A stretch of DNA of 64,000 nt, from positions 6,661,342 through 6,725,341 of the forward strand of contig CM032661.1 in NCBI GenBank assembly GCA_019095985.1. The letters are read 5' to 3'. Of this stretch, positions 55,626-64,000 are shown piece after piece (within the stretch, counting starts at the first letter, position 1; each line of letters starts with the position of its first letter). The notes under the pieces were generated by a model, which searched no databases, was not told where the DNA came from, and worked only from the letters and a program-made list of their open reading frames with translations. Source of the DNA: Streblospio benedicti. Its lineage: Eukaryota > Annelida > Polychaeta > Spionida > Spionidae. The position numbers and the translations under genes are program-made.

Positions 55626-55828
55626 CTCTAAAACTACAATATTTTGTGGCTATTAAATTTTGCAATTTTCATCTATATATTATTATGTGACCATTTAATT
55701 TTACGATTTTGGTCCATCCTGGATCTACTTTACATAGGCTATTAACGTTTGCTGACAATGCGTTTTTGCACCTACCCACGAAATTCGCAACTTAAATCGT
55801 GCGCAAGCATTTCTAGTTGTACGGTACT
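55626..55828. mobile_element. MITE, Tc1/mariner-like, copy 2
   Basis: A diverged relative of 487-687. It starts CTCTAAAACTACAATATTTT and ends TTTCTAGTTGTACGGTA, with the interior TTGCAATTTTCATCT and TTTTGGTCCATCCTGGATCT in the same order. Confidence 0.65.
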
Positions 55829-57258
55829 CCCACCAACTGGACATTTGGTTACTCCCACTTCTATACATTCTGAAATACTAATAGATTTCTATTACTTATG
55901 TTTTTTGTTGAAAAGAATGGAACCTGGAATATGTAATCCTTTTTAAAGTTCATTTTAAAATCTGACATTTAAATTAGCAGAGATATTTCAAATTTCCTGC
56001 TACCCCCAAACATGTCCTGTTACTACCATAATTTACACAAACAGAAATTAAGCTTTTGAGGGCGGGTTTGAGGTGTTTGAAGTTGTATAGTAGTTGTCTA
56101 GCCCCTGCTAGAAAATTATGAAGATACAAACTAAATTTTAAAGGACATTTTGCAGAAAAGTGGGAGCAATTCGGGCCGTGACGACTTTCATTTATATAAT
56201 GCATTTGTAATGAAGATTTAACAAATAAAAAATAAACATATTACTGTAATTACAAGTTTTTTTTTATACAATTCAAACATTTTCAACTAAGCAGATCAGG
56301 GAATTGGCAACATGTAAATTGATGGAATTGATAATTGAAGTAAATTGATTGATACATCTTTTTCAGCAAAGTCTGGGATTATCAGAATTTTTGTTTTAAA
56401 TGATTTTCAAACATAGATCTACTAAAATTCAACTGACAGCCAGGATATTTGCTAATGAAGTTAGATGTTTCAGGAATTTCATGTTTCTACAACAATAATT
56501 TAAGGACCTTAGGCCACTGTGTTTTTTTAGATCAGAAAATGTCCCAAATCTAATGAGGGAGGGAGGTAAAAAGATCCATTTAAATAAAAACATGTTTTTG
56601 GGGCTATCTGAAAAATCTAATGAGGGCGATTAAAAAAAAAAAAACATATCTAGTCTAGGCCTCACAGACCAACAACACCGCTCGTTGATTTAGACTAGAT
56701 GCATGCTGACATGCTGTTGATGGCAATTTTTAAGGCATTTCAAATCATTTATTAAATTAGACATAAAACATGTCCATTTAACAAGATAACAACATAATTT
56801 GGTGGAGTGGCTCAACATGTTTTTTGTTTGTTTTTGTTATGAGCTAGGTAAAACTAATGAGGGCGATGGTCGAAAACAGAGAAAAAAAACATAATGGCCT
56901 TATAAAAATCAAAATAGGCCTTAAGTATATGGTACAGCCTGCAATTAAAACTAATTGTCTATAAAGAAATCACTTCTCTTATAAGACCATTTTTTGAAGT
57001 CCACTTGAGGCCAGAGACTAGGTGCTCTAAATAGATCAATTGGTTTGACTGTATTTTTTTATCATTTAAAAAGCCAACAAATTTGGAAAATACAATTTCT
57101 CCAATCCATACATGTGTGAACATGAAATGTGAATGGGTGTAATTTAGATATGATTAGCTCTAATGTTGTCCTCAATAGCTCACACATCTGCTTTAAAATC
57201 AAACATTGGAAAAAAACATTGAAATAATCAAACTGTCTTTAGTGTAAGTCTATATTTT
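55829..57258. other. Gene-free stretch
   Basis: AT-rich. TCTAATGAGGGCGAT-like words recur (about 56550, 56611 and 56853), suggesting an old repeat. No exon. Confidence 0.4.
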
Positions 57259-57580
57259 TGTTGTTTTTTACTACTTATTCTGTGTGTTTGGAGACAATAA
57301 AATTTTTGTTTAATTTAGTTTATTCCAACGTTTCGACACGTAAGTGTCCTCTTCAGGGAATATTATTTTAATTAACAATTTATAAAAACGTAAAGATCAA
57401 GAAATAGCCTAAAACCTAAAACCTTAGGATATTTCTTGATCTTTACGTTTTTATAAATTGTTAATTAAAATAATATTCCCTGAAAAGGACACTTAGGTGT
57501 CGAAACGTTGGAATAAACTAAATTAAACAAAAATTTCATTGTCTCCAAACACACAGAATAAGTAGTGAAAAACAACAACA
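57259..57580. mobile_element. 320-base palindrome of two head-to-head ends with hammerhead-like cores
   Basis: The left arm (TGTTGTTTTTTACTACTTAT, through TGTGTGTTTGGAGACAAT, to AACGTAAAGATCAAGAAATA) is mirrored almost perfectly by the right arm, with a ~20-base centre (CCTAAAACCTAAAACC). Each arm carries CTGAAGAGGACACTTA then (C/G)GTGTCGAAACG, on the minus strand at 57325-57358 and on the plus strand (with CTGAAAA) at 57479-57508. This matches a hammerhead ribozyme core: CUGANGA, a helix II with GACAC/GTGTC, then GAAAC. Outer bases TATTCC and GGAATA can pair. Penelope-like retroelements are known to carry such motifs in their ends, so I call it a Penelope-like terminal pair by inference. Confidence 0.6.
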
Positions 57581-58713
57581 ATGAGACCATCTGTGTCCTC
57601 TAAAATTAAAAAAATTGCAAAAGTCTATATTTTGCTGAGTTATCTTATGTGTACAAGGCTGTTTCAAGCTGAATGTCCGCAAAACTTATCGTATGGTATG
57701 AAATTGAGTTTGTTCTAGATTCATATATTAAATATGTGTGTTAAGGATACATAGTTATATCGTAATTTAAGAAAAAACATCGCAAATTGTAATATTTATT
57801 ACAAAACGTGATGTCACTGTTTAGACAGTTTATCATTACAACTTTATATGATTATCTATCTTCCAGTATGCTTAAAATAATAAAATATAGTATCTATATC
57901 ATATATATATATTTCTGGAACTCATGTCAGCATAGTAATAAAAAATATGTATGATATATTGTTACATTAGAACGTTATGCGTATATTGTGACGACAAATA
58001 AAGATTTGTTTATGTCATAGCTTTCTTGGTGTGAGACAAAAATGTTTGCAGCATCACAATATTAGATTTATTTTACGAAATTTTCCGTTTCAATAACGTG
58101 ACAGAGATTTAATTAAAAATTTGTTTTGTCATTTAACTTACATAAACAAATTGTCATGGTAGCAATATTTATATTTCAGAATTTATGCTTTGAATACTTT
58201 GATTGCTTCAATTGTTGATATATGCACACACATTCAAATGCTGAAGCTATCCAAACATATCAAAATTAAGTATATACAAATAGCCTGAAAAAGTAGCCTT
58301 TTGACCATTTCAATGTTAACATTAATGTATACTTGGATGTTACAATTACCACATGTACTGGTTTAATTAAGTTATAGATTCTGCAAGAAATATGATTTAC
58401 GTTATGCCTTCTTTAATTATTCAACTAGATCTACCAAAAATCACTGATTAGTATTAACAAAAACAAAGGACAGATTTATGGCTGTGCTGTAAAAAAATAT
58501 CAATACACATTTAAAATTTTGTTTTCAAGTAAAAATAATTTTGCAAAACAAACTAATTAAGCTAGAGCTAGGTTTATATCAAAATCTGCAGGTTTGATTG
58601 AATTGCTAATACGACACTGTACATGTAGATATAACCCCTCCATTAATACATGTGATACTTCAAAACAAAGATTCATAATTGTTGAACAAGTTCATTAGGG
58701 TGTTAATTTAGAT
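57581..58713. other. Gene-free stretch
   Basis: Very AT-rich (for example TATATATATATAT near 57900). No exon or repeat boundary that I can define. Confidence 0.45.
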
Positions 58714-58895
58714 AATACAGTTAGTTCTTCATGTCAACAGCTATCACAATTTAACAATATATATCTCAATATGGGAGTCATAGTGTTTGCATTATGACTC
58801 CACACTCTTGAAAAAAAGACAGACATTGTTGTCGAAATATTGAGATATATATTATCAAATTGTGATAGCTGTTGATTTGAACAACTAACTGTATT
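58714..58895. repeat. 182-base inverted repeat with a GTCGAAATATTGAG core
   Basis: The left arm AATACAGTTAGTTCTTCATG ... GCTATCACAATTTAACAATA is mirrored by TATTATCAAATTGTGATAGC ... AACTAACTGTATT. The centre holds a second hairpin (GGAGTCATAGTGTTTGCATT with ATGACTCC) and AAGACAGACATTGTTGTC followed by GAAATATTGAG. The last part has the same stem-then-GAAA pattern as the palindrome at 57259, in weaker form. Confidence 0.7.
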
Positions 58896-58969
58896 AAAGA
58901 TTCATAAGATTTACAAACATGATAAAAATGTCAACCATTTTAACTGGTTAAAGATATTGCACCATAATG

Positions 58970-59570
58970 AACTAATATGCTAACACCAAGTTCATGGAGT
59001 AACATTTTCTATCATAACTAAAAAATGATAATGAATATCAAAATAAAAATTATAGGAATGACACACTATTTTTTGCCTTATCTTCATTGGAGTTTTTAAT
59101 ATTCTGATTGGTTTGCATAATAGTGAACACTTACATGAAAATGGCATTTTTTCATGCTCTGTGAGAGTCAGACATTTTAAACAAGCCTAAAGTGGGGATT
59201 ATGTATCATGAATAGAACAACAGCATTTTAATTTGCATATACATGGCTAGTCACTCAAGTGATAGAGCAATGTGTGTGAAAATAAAAAATATAAACAAAC
59301 TTTGCAGTTCTAATCATGGTACCCACAGTAATGGCCAAATTAGTAATGTTCAAAATGTCTGACTCACAGAAATCAAAAGAAATGCCATTTTCATCTAGGT
59401 CTTCACTATTATGTAAACCAATCAGAATAAAAAAAAATTGCAATGTAGATCTGGAAAAAAATAGTTTGTCATTCCTATAATTTTTATTTTGATAATCATT
59501 ATCATCATTTAGTTATGATAGAAAATGTTACTTTATGAACTTGCTGTCAGCACATCAGTGTATAATAAAC
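58970..59570. repeat. ~600-base foldback (two inverted copies of a ~250-base repeat)
   Basis: The left copy (AACATTTTCTATCATAACTA, ATCAAAATAAAAATTATAGG, TTCTGATTGGTTTGCATAAT, ATGAAAATGGCATTTTT, GAGTCAGACATTTT) recurs inverted on the right (AAAATGTCTGACTC, GAAATGCCATTTTCATCTAG, ATGTAAACCAATCAGAAT, CCTATAATTTTTATTTTGAT, TAGTTATGATAGAAAATGTT). The arms have diverged. The centre (59250-59330) has a degenerate tRNA-like head: TCACTCAAGTGATAGAGCA and, 50 bases later, GTTCTAATCATGG. Confidence 0.75.
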
Positions 59571-60062
59571 AAAGCATAGACATATGTAGCCATAGTACCC
59601 TTATAATAAAGGCCTAATGAGAGGCAGAATGCACAAACCTCTTGCTCTTTATTCTCATGACTTCTATTCATTCAACATTTATGTCTAACTTTAATCGCGT
59701 CTAAATAGATAGATTCTAGTGCTTCTAATTCTAGTCTGAAAGTACACAAGTTCTATCCGAGAGATTGCCAGTCAGTAACCCATCGCGGAAATTTGCATTT
59801 ATAAAATGCAAGGAAGTATTTACACTGTAGTAAAAACCACTCAAAGTTATAATATTGAACTAACTTAAAAATTGAATGTAATCATTCAACAGTCACATTT
59901 CAGCAGTTGAATTTATGAGTGAACAACACAGTCGCTAAAGACATCACTGTCATGAAAATCCTATCTTTAACACATCTCAGTTACAAACTAGTGGGGTCCA
60001 TTGATTCAAATGGCATCTATGATAGATCAGGTTATTTAGGATGCTCATGATCTTGCACGTGA
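59571..60062. other. Downstream flank of the 60-62 kb gene
   Basis: No exon. CTTTATTCTC near 59647 gives a minus-strand AATAAA that could serve the gene above it. Confidence 0.35.
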
Positions 60063-60851
60063 TTATATCTGACTATCGTGACCATGCTGTGGATGGTGAT
60101 GCGACGATAGACGGTCATCTGGTTGAAGTTGCTGATTGGTTGTCTCAATAGATTCCTTTGCCCGTAGTGCTTGCATAATGCCTGTTATGGTTCTCAATGC
60201 GGCATAATGATCATTTGAGTGAGATTGCCGCTGACCAGATGGAAGATGATAATGATTATTCGCTTGGGGTTGTTGCACGACAGGTGAAAGATGGTTTGCG
60301 TGTGGCTGCTGACCTGGCGAAAGATAACGATTATCAGCTTGAGGTTGTTCAGTCGGTGAAATGTGGTTTAAGTGTGGTTGCTGAGCTGGCGAAAGATGGT
60401 AATCAGTAGTCGCTTGTGGTTGTTGTTGTGGTGGTGACAGATGATGACCTGCATGAGGATGTTGACCTGGTGATTGCAGGTGACTTGACGCCTGTTGGTG
60501 GTGGCCTGATGGTAAGCTGACACCAAGTGAATTAGGGTGCTGCTGGTGACTAGTCGATCCCTGCTCACACTTCATTAGCTGGTAAAGCACTTTTGGTTGG
60601 AGCTCTAACGTGGCATTAGTGTGTAGATGGGGCTCTGGTTGGTTTTGTATCTGGAAATGGTGCTCTAATTGGTTATCACTCTGAGGGTGGCTAGTGTCCT
60701 GTGACTGCTCCATGGGCTGTTCTTGCTTTGGACTAATTTGGAGATGTTGCTGACCCTGCTCAGACTGCTGGTGGTTTTGGTCCCCCTGTTGCTGCTGGTC
60801 CTGCTCCTCTTGCTGTTGCTGCTGTAGTTTTTGTTCAGGGCCTTCTGCCTT
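60063..60851 (-). CDS. Gln/His/Pro-rich repeat ORF following an in-frame stop
   Basis: 262 codons stay open past the TAA at 60854-60852. The stretch starts with poly-Gln (KLQQQQQEEQDQQQQGDQ) and passes MEQSQD at 60713. It then runs through about six imperfect ~13-residue units built on LSPxQQPQAxNHYH (HHLSPPQQQPQA, HLSPAQQPHLNH, ISPTEQPQADNRY, YLSPGQQPHANH, LSPVVQQPQANNHY). It ends after HHHPQHGHDSQI. A TTCCA|GTAAAA donor overlaps the stop, so the frame may be intronic, or it may be joined to the upstream exon by splicing or stop readthrough. The repeat keeps its frame, which favours coding. Confidence 0.4.
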   Translation of the reverse strand, partial: KAEGPEQKLQQQQQEEQDQQQQGDQNHQQSEQGQQHLQISPKQEQPMEQSQDTSHPQSDNQLEHHFQIQNQPEPHLHTNATLELQPKVLYQLMKCEQGSTSHQQHPNSLGVSLPSGHHQQASSHLQSPGQHPHAGHHLSPPQQQPQATTDYHLSPAQQPHLNHISPTEQPQADNRYLSPGQQPHANHLSPVVQQPQANNHYHLPSGQRQSHSNDHYAALRTITGIMQALRAKESIETTNQQLQPDDRLSSHHHPQHGHDSQI

Positions 60852-62046
60852 TTACTGGAAGCCGTAAAGATATTCCAACATATGCCCCCTTGGTTGACTG
60901 TAAGCATCATGTTTTTTACGGTTAAATTCACGAGATTGTAAAACTAGTTCACTCATTTTTGGTTGTCTGAGCACCTTGTTTCCTCCTATGGCCCCTGGGA
61001 CCCCCGGATTATGGAGGGCTTTCAGATGAATATCAGCAAAATAACTATGTACGACGTCAGTATTTGACATGAACACTCCATTTATTCCCACTTCATCAAG
61101 GATCGTGCTGAACCGGTTGCTCCTACAAAAAGTTAGAATATAGATCGTTACTGCACATTTCTTTGCCACATTAAGGGATGTTCAGGACTGCTATAAAATG
61201 TTTTCTAATATGTTTTTCCCAAGTTCGCTTGTGGATACAATTCTCTTCTTCTTGTCTCTCTCTCTTCTATGACAAACAATCTCCTACCACTGTAATGACA
61301 TAGATGAATCCTATCCCAGGGGATGATGATATTATTCTGATCTCACAGCCACCTTGGGGTCGTGAGTCCCGCAAGGGCCACTTGATATAGTCAAATGGAA
61401 GCTTAGGGTTGTCAAACCTGTCTTCAGCTATGTCAATACAGCTGGGAAGAGCTTGTTTGCCATAGAAAAGAGAGAGAGAAGAAGAGTGATTTTATCAAAT
61501 ATTACATATCACATATATACAAACAAATAAAAGCGCTACCGAAATTATGAGGTACATATACTTGTATTTGAAAGTCCTATGAAATAAGCATAATTAGAAT
61601 TGGTCTTGATGGAAGACGATTCCGTCTCCAAAAGGTTTGTTTCAAAACTATCAATATATTGATATGCTATTTTTTGGACTTTGTGCAGGAAACATGTCCT
61701 AAACGAGACTAGCTACACCTGATCTGACTAGGGGCGATCATTCAAGATGATTTTATAACAAAAACCTTAGATAAGGTCGACAATTTTAGAGTCCATGGAG
61801 TCAATATTGGCGACATGTTCATGTGGGGTCTGAGCTAGTATCTTGTAAAATTGTTTACTTACCAACATAAAGAGTAGCAATTACAGCAGAATACTTCTGC
61901 GTTCTCCTGAGTGTATCCTAAGGTTGTCAATTCACCGGTGTTCTTTATAAAGAAGATAAGTGCCATGCCTCTCTTAATGTCTAACGTTGATGCCATGCCT
62001 GCATTAACATCTAAGTTTGCCATGCCTCTATTAGCATTTAACGTCT
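60063..62046 (-). CDS. Unrecognised multi-exon gene with a Gln/His/Pro-rich C-terminus
   Basis: Three minus-strand exons are visible. 62046-61863: three repeats of the form LDVNAGMA, LDIKRGMA, then LIFFIKNTGELTTLGYTQEN and Cys-rich FCCNCYSLC. 61441-61288: CIDIAEDRFDNPKLPFDYIK, GGCEIRIISSSPGIGFIYVI. 61122-60855: SNRFSTILDEVGINGVFMSN, VHSYFADIHLKALHNPG, PKMSELVLQSREFNRKKHDA. The first junction agrees in phase. The second does not (phase 0 against 2). After YLYGFQ a TAA at 60854-60852 is followed, in the same frame, by 262 more open codons of Gln/His/Pro-rich sequence. I do not recognise the family. The first coding exon is not found. It could be host or element-derived. Confidence 0.5.
61205..61500. 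repeat. Inverted CT-tract repeats flanking an exon
   Basis: CTTCTTCTTGTCTCTCTCTC-TTCTATGACAAACAATCTC on the left of the 61288-61441 exon is mirrored by GAGCTTGTTTGCCATAGAAA-AGAGAGAGAGAAGAAG on the right. The outer flanks (TTTTTCCCAAGTTCGCTTGT and AGTGATTTTATCAAA) are those of the exon-less CT hairpin at 35575 and 45805. Confidence 0.7.
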
Positions 62047-62154
62047 CTGCAAGAAAACGACAACTGCCAGTTCAAACATAACAATGAGTTTCCGGAGAAA
62101 AATGCTTAACTTATAATTACGATTACGATGCAGCATGTAAACTTGAAATATTTA

Positions 62155-63810
62155 CGGAAGTGGCTAGGGAGCCCCTAGCCTACCCTCAGTGTGTAAGCTA
62201 GGGAGCTGACGGAAATACCTGTAATAGTCTTGTCTAATAGCTTACCACTTTAAAAAGAAATATATATGAAGATACCATTTTTCTGTTTTCCTATATTGAA
62301 TGTTTCGGTTACAATATGGGCAACCACTATTTATGCATAATATGATATATGAATAAAAGAGTAATTTTGATCATTCATACTGCTAAAGATGGTTATGTGG
62401 AAAGCCTAATTTTGAGTAGTACTAATAATATTTTTTCAATGAAATTGTACTGGTACATATATTATAATGGAGTACATAACAGTCAGAAGTATTCATATAG
62501 TTGAATTCAAGCACTATGCAAACATTTTGTTTTGTTCACTGTAACTAAATTGATTAAAGGTCAGTTAAAAAGGTTCATGGATGTCTGAACCAGTTAATCA
62601 ATCAGGTTACTTGGTTGCTGAGAACATTTAATCTTGCTGAGAACTTATGAAGCGTTGCAAGTAGGACTCCAAAGAAAACAATCAAAATTAAGTAAGCAAA
62701 CACCTTTCTGCAAGAAAACTGTATGGTTATGTTGAGAATGTGTTAACCTTAAGTGTTAACATGTATCATCATAAAATCACGAGTAATATATGAGGAAAAG
62801 GCGCCTGCATGGTTGAAGAAAATGTTGATTTTAGTAGAAAAGAAAAAATATTTTGATGAAATTGCTTGACAATATCCCATTGAAAGTTTTATTCCAGTTA
62901 CATCCAGATTAGTATGAAACAGATCAACTATTATAAGTATCATTTGAAATCTGGGATTTTTGTATGTAATGATTTTTGAAGGTCAATATTCAATGGAATG
63001 AAAAAGATATACATATCTTTTTTACAACTGAACTGACACTTCTTGTAACACTCTATAAATTGCCAGTAAATAAATCAACAAATAACCTGGCTGGTTAGTG
63101 GTTAAGACATTCACCTAACTGACTTCTAATCAATTTAGCTCCAGTGGACAAAACAATATTAATGATGTATGCATAGTGCTGGAATTCAATTATATGAATA
63201 CTTCAGATATATTCTTAGCTACAATTAATTTCAAAGAAATATCTTAGGAATACACACACGAATTAGGCTCATTTAACCATCTTTTACAAGTAACTATTAG
63301 GAAAATCATTGTTTTGTGCAAACATCATGTAATACATACATATACTAGTAAACAATATGATGTAACTAAATCATCCAATATAACATAACAGGATAATATA
63401 ATCGTCATATATTTCTTATTAAAGTGGTAAGCAAATACACAAAAATGTATGCATATAGTGCTTGAATTCAATTATATGAATACTTCTGACATATACATAT
63501 GTACGAAGTACAATTTCATTGAAATAAATTTATTAGGCCCACTCAATTTAGGCTCTCAATATAACCATCTTTAATGTTTTATGGAAACATCATCTATGCA
63601 TAAAAAGAAATTTGTTTATGTTGTAACCAAAACATTCAATGTATGATAACAGGAAAATGTAATCTTCATATACATTTGTTTGTCTTATAAAGTGGTAAGC
63701 GAATAAACTACTTACTATTATAGATATTTTCGTCGGCTCCCTAGCTTGCACCCTGAGGCTAGGCTAGGGAGCCGAAAATTGTCGGCTCCCTAGCCACTTC
63801 CAATTTTTAC
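62155..63810. mobile_element. Foldback element with ~350-base terminal inverted repeats
   Basis: The left terminus (GGAAGTGGCTAGGGAGCC, AAGCTAGGGAGCTGACG, AATAGCTTACCACTTT, ATATGAAGATAC, TGAATGTTTCGGTTACAA, TTGAATTCAAGCACTATGCA) recurs inverted at the right (TGCATATAGTGCTTGAATTC, GTAACCAAAACATTCA, TATACATTTG, AAAGTGGTAAGCGAAT, CGGCTCCCTAGC, GGCTCCCTAGCCACTTCC). The right end is doubled: 63176-63440 and 63450-63720 are direct copies of the same arm. The tips themselves are palindromic (GGCTAGGGAGCCG...CGGCTCCCTAGCC). The ~640-base middle has no transposase frame. Confidence 0.75.
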
Positions 63811-63837
63811 AGCAGAATGAAGAATGATTGAAGTAAG

Positions 63838-64000
63838 AATAATAAACAAGAGGACCATAAGGGTCCTATATCGCTCACCTACTTGTGCAATTTGGGCTTA
63901 AAAACTAAGTGTGAGGTGCCCAGGTGAAAAATGCAACAGTTTCAGTTTAAACTTTAGTTGAATATGTGATGCAATGAAAAATAAAAGAAATACCTGGTTT
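63838..64000 (-). repeat. Start of an interspersed repeat with GGACCATAAGGGTCC core
   Basis: AAACAAGAGGACCATAAGGG followed by TCCTATATCGCTCACCTA. GGACC-ATAAG-GGTCC is a small inverted repeat, and this ~35-base string is, to my knowledge, very frequent in molluscan genomes. It is cut by the end of the window, and its strand is arbitrary here. Confidence 0.5.

Noticed and set aside
63060-63140. tRNA-like stretch GCTGGTTAGTGGTTAAGACA
   Set aside because: The A-box-like word has no matching B box or acceptor stem pairing. Not a tRNA gene.
1-64000. CRISPR arrays, operons or bacterial promoters
   Set aside because: The window has introns, poly(A) signals, LINEs and SINEs of an animal genome. The tandem repeats seen are minisatellites and transposon parts, without spacers of uniform length.

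Overview
This is animal nuclear DNA, AT-rich, with short GC-rich exons, long repeat-filled introns and two 100-base assembly gaps (24536-24635 and 41193-41292). It is most likely a mollusc or another lophotrochozoan. The grounds are a coiled-coil plus C1q secreted protein of the kind expanded in molluscs, a terminal interspersed repeat with the core GGACCATAAGGGTCC that I associate with molluscan genomes, many small inverted-repeat transposons, and LINE fragments of the Tx1/L1 and CR1/Jockey types. The assignment is inference. Nothing in the window names the species.

Layout. 0-4.2 kb: small transposons and one old LTR relic. 4.5-5.1 kb (minus): two exons of PRPF19 (U-box start and a WD40 exon) that lie side by side but are out of phase and lack everything between them. 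7.4-11.7 kb (minus): the first five exons of a CLC chloride channel/exchanger, in perfect phase, with the rest of the gene absent. 13.3-14.3 kb: endonuclease half of a LINE. 15.5-21.1 kb (minus): a complete six-exon secreted C1q-domain gene. 23.0 kb (minus): one exon of a GT8 glycosyltransferase resembling glucoside xylosyltransferase. 24-26.6 kb: LINE pieces and a retro-insertion with clear target duplications. 26.85-34.27 kb (minus): a ten-exon gene for a membrane-anchored CAP (CRISP-like) protein with a SEA domain. 36.6-40.7 kb (plus): a five-Ig-domain receptor, head to head with the CAP-SEA gene and cut by a gap. 41.9-51.7 kb: a second, indel-ridden copy of the CAP-SEA 5' half and the Ig receptor. 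In this copy the receptor runs on to a transmembrane exon and a tyrosine-motif tail, ending at 54190. 55-60 kb: gene-free and rich in long palindromes. 60.0-62.05 kb (minus): an unrecognised multi-exon gene with a Gln/His/Pro-rich repeat tail. 62.15-63.8 kb: a foldback element with long terminal inverted repeats.

How the genes may work together. Three host genes look like surface or secreted recognition molecules: the C1q protein, the CAP-SEA-transmembrane protein and the Ig receptor. The CAP-SEA gene has the sequence of a self-cleaving SEA domain (G|SVIV), which suggests a sheddable CAP ectodomain. The Ig receptor has a cytoplasmic tail with an ITSM-like, an ITIM-like and a CD28-like YxNM motif. 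The two are divergently transcribed from a 2.35 kb shared upstream region, and that pair is present twice. I read this as a candidate immune or allorecognition receptor locus, as inference only. The two copies flank a gap, and the sequence on both sides of the gap is homopolymer-rich and corrupted, so unresolved haplotypes are at least as likely as a true tandem duplication.
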